Translations under genes and position numbers: made by a program
Notes under the pieces: model-generated
The model's input: only the letters and a program-made list of their open reading frames with translations
What the model was told of the DNA's origin: nothing
Database searches by the model: none
In this document: one piece after another, positions 62,525-64,000 of the stretch
How positions within the stretch are numbered: position 1 is the first letter of the stretch
Layout: each line of letters begins with the position of its first letter
From: Clostridium porci
Lineage (GTDB): Bacteria > Bacillota > Clostridia > Lachnospirales > Lachnospiraceae
NCBI RefSeq assembly: GCF_009696375.1
Contig: NZ_VUMD01000008.1
Coordinates: 124,001-188,000 of the forward strand
Direction: 5' to 3'
Length of the DNA stretch: 64,000 bases

Positions 62525-64000
62525 TACATTCTCCTAAATCTCTGATACCTGTGTTCTGTCAGCTCTTTGCGTGACATAGCCAGATATTTATGAAAAAACT
62601 CTGTCATAGCCTTATCCATGTGCTGGGTCAGATGGTTAAGGCTTTCTGCTGAGGCAGGCTCAGCCTCCGGTACAATCCTCTCAATCAATCCCAGCTTAAG
62701 CAAATCCTCAGCCGTAACCTTCATAACCTTGGCTGCCTCAGGAGCCTTCTTGCTGTCCTTATAAAGAATGGAAGCAAATCCCTCTGGTGAGAGAATGGAA
62801 TAGATAGAATTTTCCAGCATCCACACCTCATCTGCCACGGCCATAGCAAGAGCTCCGCCGCTGCCTCCTTCTCCGATTACCACAGAAAGAATCGGCACCT
62901 TCAAATCCGACATCTCAAACAGGTTCCGGGCAATGGCCTCTCCCTGTCCTCTCTCCTCAGCCTCCAGGCCGCAGAACGCTCCCGGCGTATCCACAAAACA
63001 GACCACAGGGCGTCCAAAGGCCTCTGCCTGCTTCATAAGCCGCAGGGCCTTACGGTAGCCCTCAGGAGAAGGCATACCAAAGTTACGCTTTAGATTATCC
63101 TTGGTGTTCTTTCCCTTCTGCTGTCCGATCACGGTTACAGGCATGCCGTGAAACATTGCGATTCCGCCCACAATCGCTCCATCATCCTTATAATAGCGGT
63201 CTCCGTGAAGCTCGATAAATTCATCAAACATAGCGTTAATGTAATCCGTTGCCACCGGGCGATCGGATCTTCTGGACAACAGCACTGTATCCCAGGGAGT
63301 TTTTCCACCAGCTTTTCCACTTTTAGAAGGCTTATCCACTTCCACACCAGCAGTTCTTCTTACATAAACCGGACCGGCCCCTGGCTCCATCTGACGGCTT
63401 CTGTGCATATATAAAAGCTGGCCAAGCATCTTTTTCTGATCCCTGCGCTCCACAATCTTATCTACAAATCCATGTTTCAGCAGAAACTCCGCTCTCTGGA
63501 AGCCCTCCGGAAGCTTCTGCCCGATGGTCTGCTCAATCACCCTGGGCCCTGCAAAGCCAATCAAAGCTCCAGGCTCCGCAATGATTATATCTCCCAGCAA
63601 GGCAAAGCTGGCCGTAACCCCTCCGGTGGTTGGATCAGTAAGAACGCTGATAAAAAGCTGGCCTCCTTCATGATGACGCTTTAAGGCCGCAGAGGTCTTA
63701 GCCATCTGCATCAGGGATACAATCCCCTCCTGCATCCTGGCTCCTCCCGAACAGGCGAATAGAATCACAGGAAGTCTCTCCCTCGTAGCCCGCTCTACCG
63801 CTTCCGTAATCTTCTCACCAACCACCCGGCCCATGCTGCTCATAATGAACCGGGCGTCACAGACTCCCACTACAGCCGGATTGCCATTAATGGTTCCCTT
63901 TCCGGTTACAACTGCTTCGTTAAGCCGGCTCTTTTCCCTCGCAGCCAGGACCTTCTTCTCATAGCCTGGAAAATCCAGAGGATTCGAAAAGGGCATCTCC
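62524..64000 (-). CDS. accDA: Fused acetyl-CoA carboxylase carboxyltransferase AccD-AccA (5' end outside window)
   Basis: This enzyme part moves the carboxyl group from biotin to acetyl-CoA, giving malonyl-CoA. The first 220 visible residues are the beta subunit ([15 protein letters not shown], then [20 protein letters not shown]); after a short lysine/glycine linker the alpha subunit follows ([20 protein letters not shown], then [11 protein letters not shown]). The frame is open to the window edge, and the N-terminal zinc finger of AccD should lie just beyond. Fusion of both halves in one chain is known in some Clostridia. Confidence 0.93.
   Translation of the reverse strand, partial: EMPFSNPLDFPGYEKKVLAAREKSRLNEAVVTGKGTINGNPAVVGVCDARFIMSSMGRVVGEKITEAVERATRERLPVILFACSGGARMQEGIVSLMQMAKTSAALKRHHEGGQLFISVLTDPTTGGVTASFALLGDIIIAEPGALIGFAGPRVIEQTIGQKLPEGFQRAEFLLKHGFVDKIVERRDQKKMLGQLLYMHRSRQMEPGAGPVYVRRTAGVEVDKPSKSGKAGGKTPWDTVLLSRRSDRPVATDYINAMFDEFIELHGDRYYKDDGAIVGGIAMFHGMPVTVIGQQKGKNTKDNLKRNFGMPSPEGYRKALRLMKQAEAFGRPVVCFVDTPGAFCGLEAEERGQGEAIARNLFEMSDLKVPILSVVIGEGGSGGALAMAVADEVWMLENSIYSILSPEGFASILYKDSKKAPEAAKVMKVTAEDLLKLGLIERIVPEAEPASAESLNHLTQHMDKAMTEFFHKYLAMSRKELTEHRYQRFRRM

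Noticed and set aside
1-64000. CRISPR array
   Set aside because: No run of regularly spaced 25- to 40-bp repeats is present; the only short tandem pair is at 13036-13130 with two units.
63990-64000. A start codon of the carboxyltransferase at 63996
   Set aside because: The frame is open to the window edge and the zinc-finger part of AccD is missing, so the gene almost certainly begins outside.

Overview
The window looks like a chromosomal segment of a spore-forming, Gram-positive anaerobe of the class Clostridia, most likely family Lachnospiraceae (Clostridium cluster XIVa). The signs are yabP, yabQ, spoIIE and divIC next to tilS, hpt and ftsH; a complete V-type ATPase operon; a fused AccD-AccA carboxyltransferase; strong purine-rich ribosome-binding sites; and remnants of Tn1549/CTn-like conjugative elements. 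No species name can be fixed from the sequence alone.

Bases 1 to about 21,720 are accessory DNA, visibly richer in A+T than the rest. It opens with the end of a TrlF-like ATPase and a GIY-YIG protein. A type I restriction-modification operon (hsdR, hsdM, hsdS) follows. Behind the active hsdS lie an inverted half hsdS cassette, a tyrosine recombinase and an inverted silent hsdS cassette. Three sets of inverted repeats (99 bp perfect, 182 bp at about 94 percent, 16 bp perfect) all keep the reading frame. Recombination could give 2 x 3 = 6 specificity proteins. The layout strongly resembles the inverting pneumococcal ivr/SpnIII locus but sits in a clostridial genome.

From about 10.5 to 21.7 kb lies a decayed integrative conjugative element: a parM remnant joined to a broken virB4, a PBECR4-type gene, several small element genes, a 691-residue GTPase-like gene behind a leader that looks like a transcription attenuator, an IS256-family insertion sequence, a GIY-YIG/DUF4357 gene with a nonsense codon, and the frameshifted tail of a large serine recombinase.

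From 21.7 to 42 kb nearly all genes are on the minus strand and look like core genome: a GH13 alpha-amylase-type enzyme; a decayed IS200 transposase; then, read right to left, the V-ATPase operon (G/H, C, I, K, F, E, A, B, D), mazG, hup, an S4 protein, yabP, yabQ, divIC, spoIIE, tilS, hpt and ftsH. The part from mazG to ftsH matches the order known in Bacillus and Clostridium.

From 42 to 64 kb: trmB and a small ORF; two identical tRNA-Lys(CTT) genes enclosing a ten-gene nucleoside uptake and salvage cluster (cdd, a BmpA/Nup-type ABC transporter, pyrimidine nucleoside phosphorylase, deoC, add, a Crp-type regulator, punA); a DUF1461 membrane protein; a D,D-carboxypeptidase; a KdpDE-like two-component pair without kdpABC in view; a DEDDh exonuclease; bioY with a BirA-type operator; a MerR regulator; and the end of a fatty-acid operon (FabK-like enzyme and AccD-AccA), cut by the window edge.
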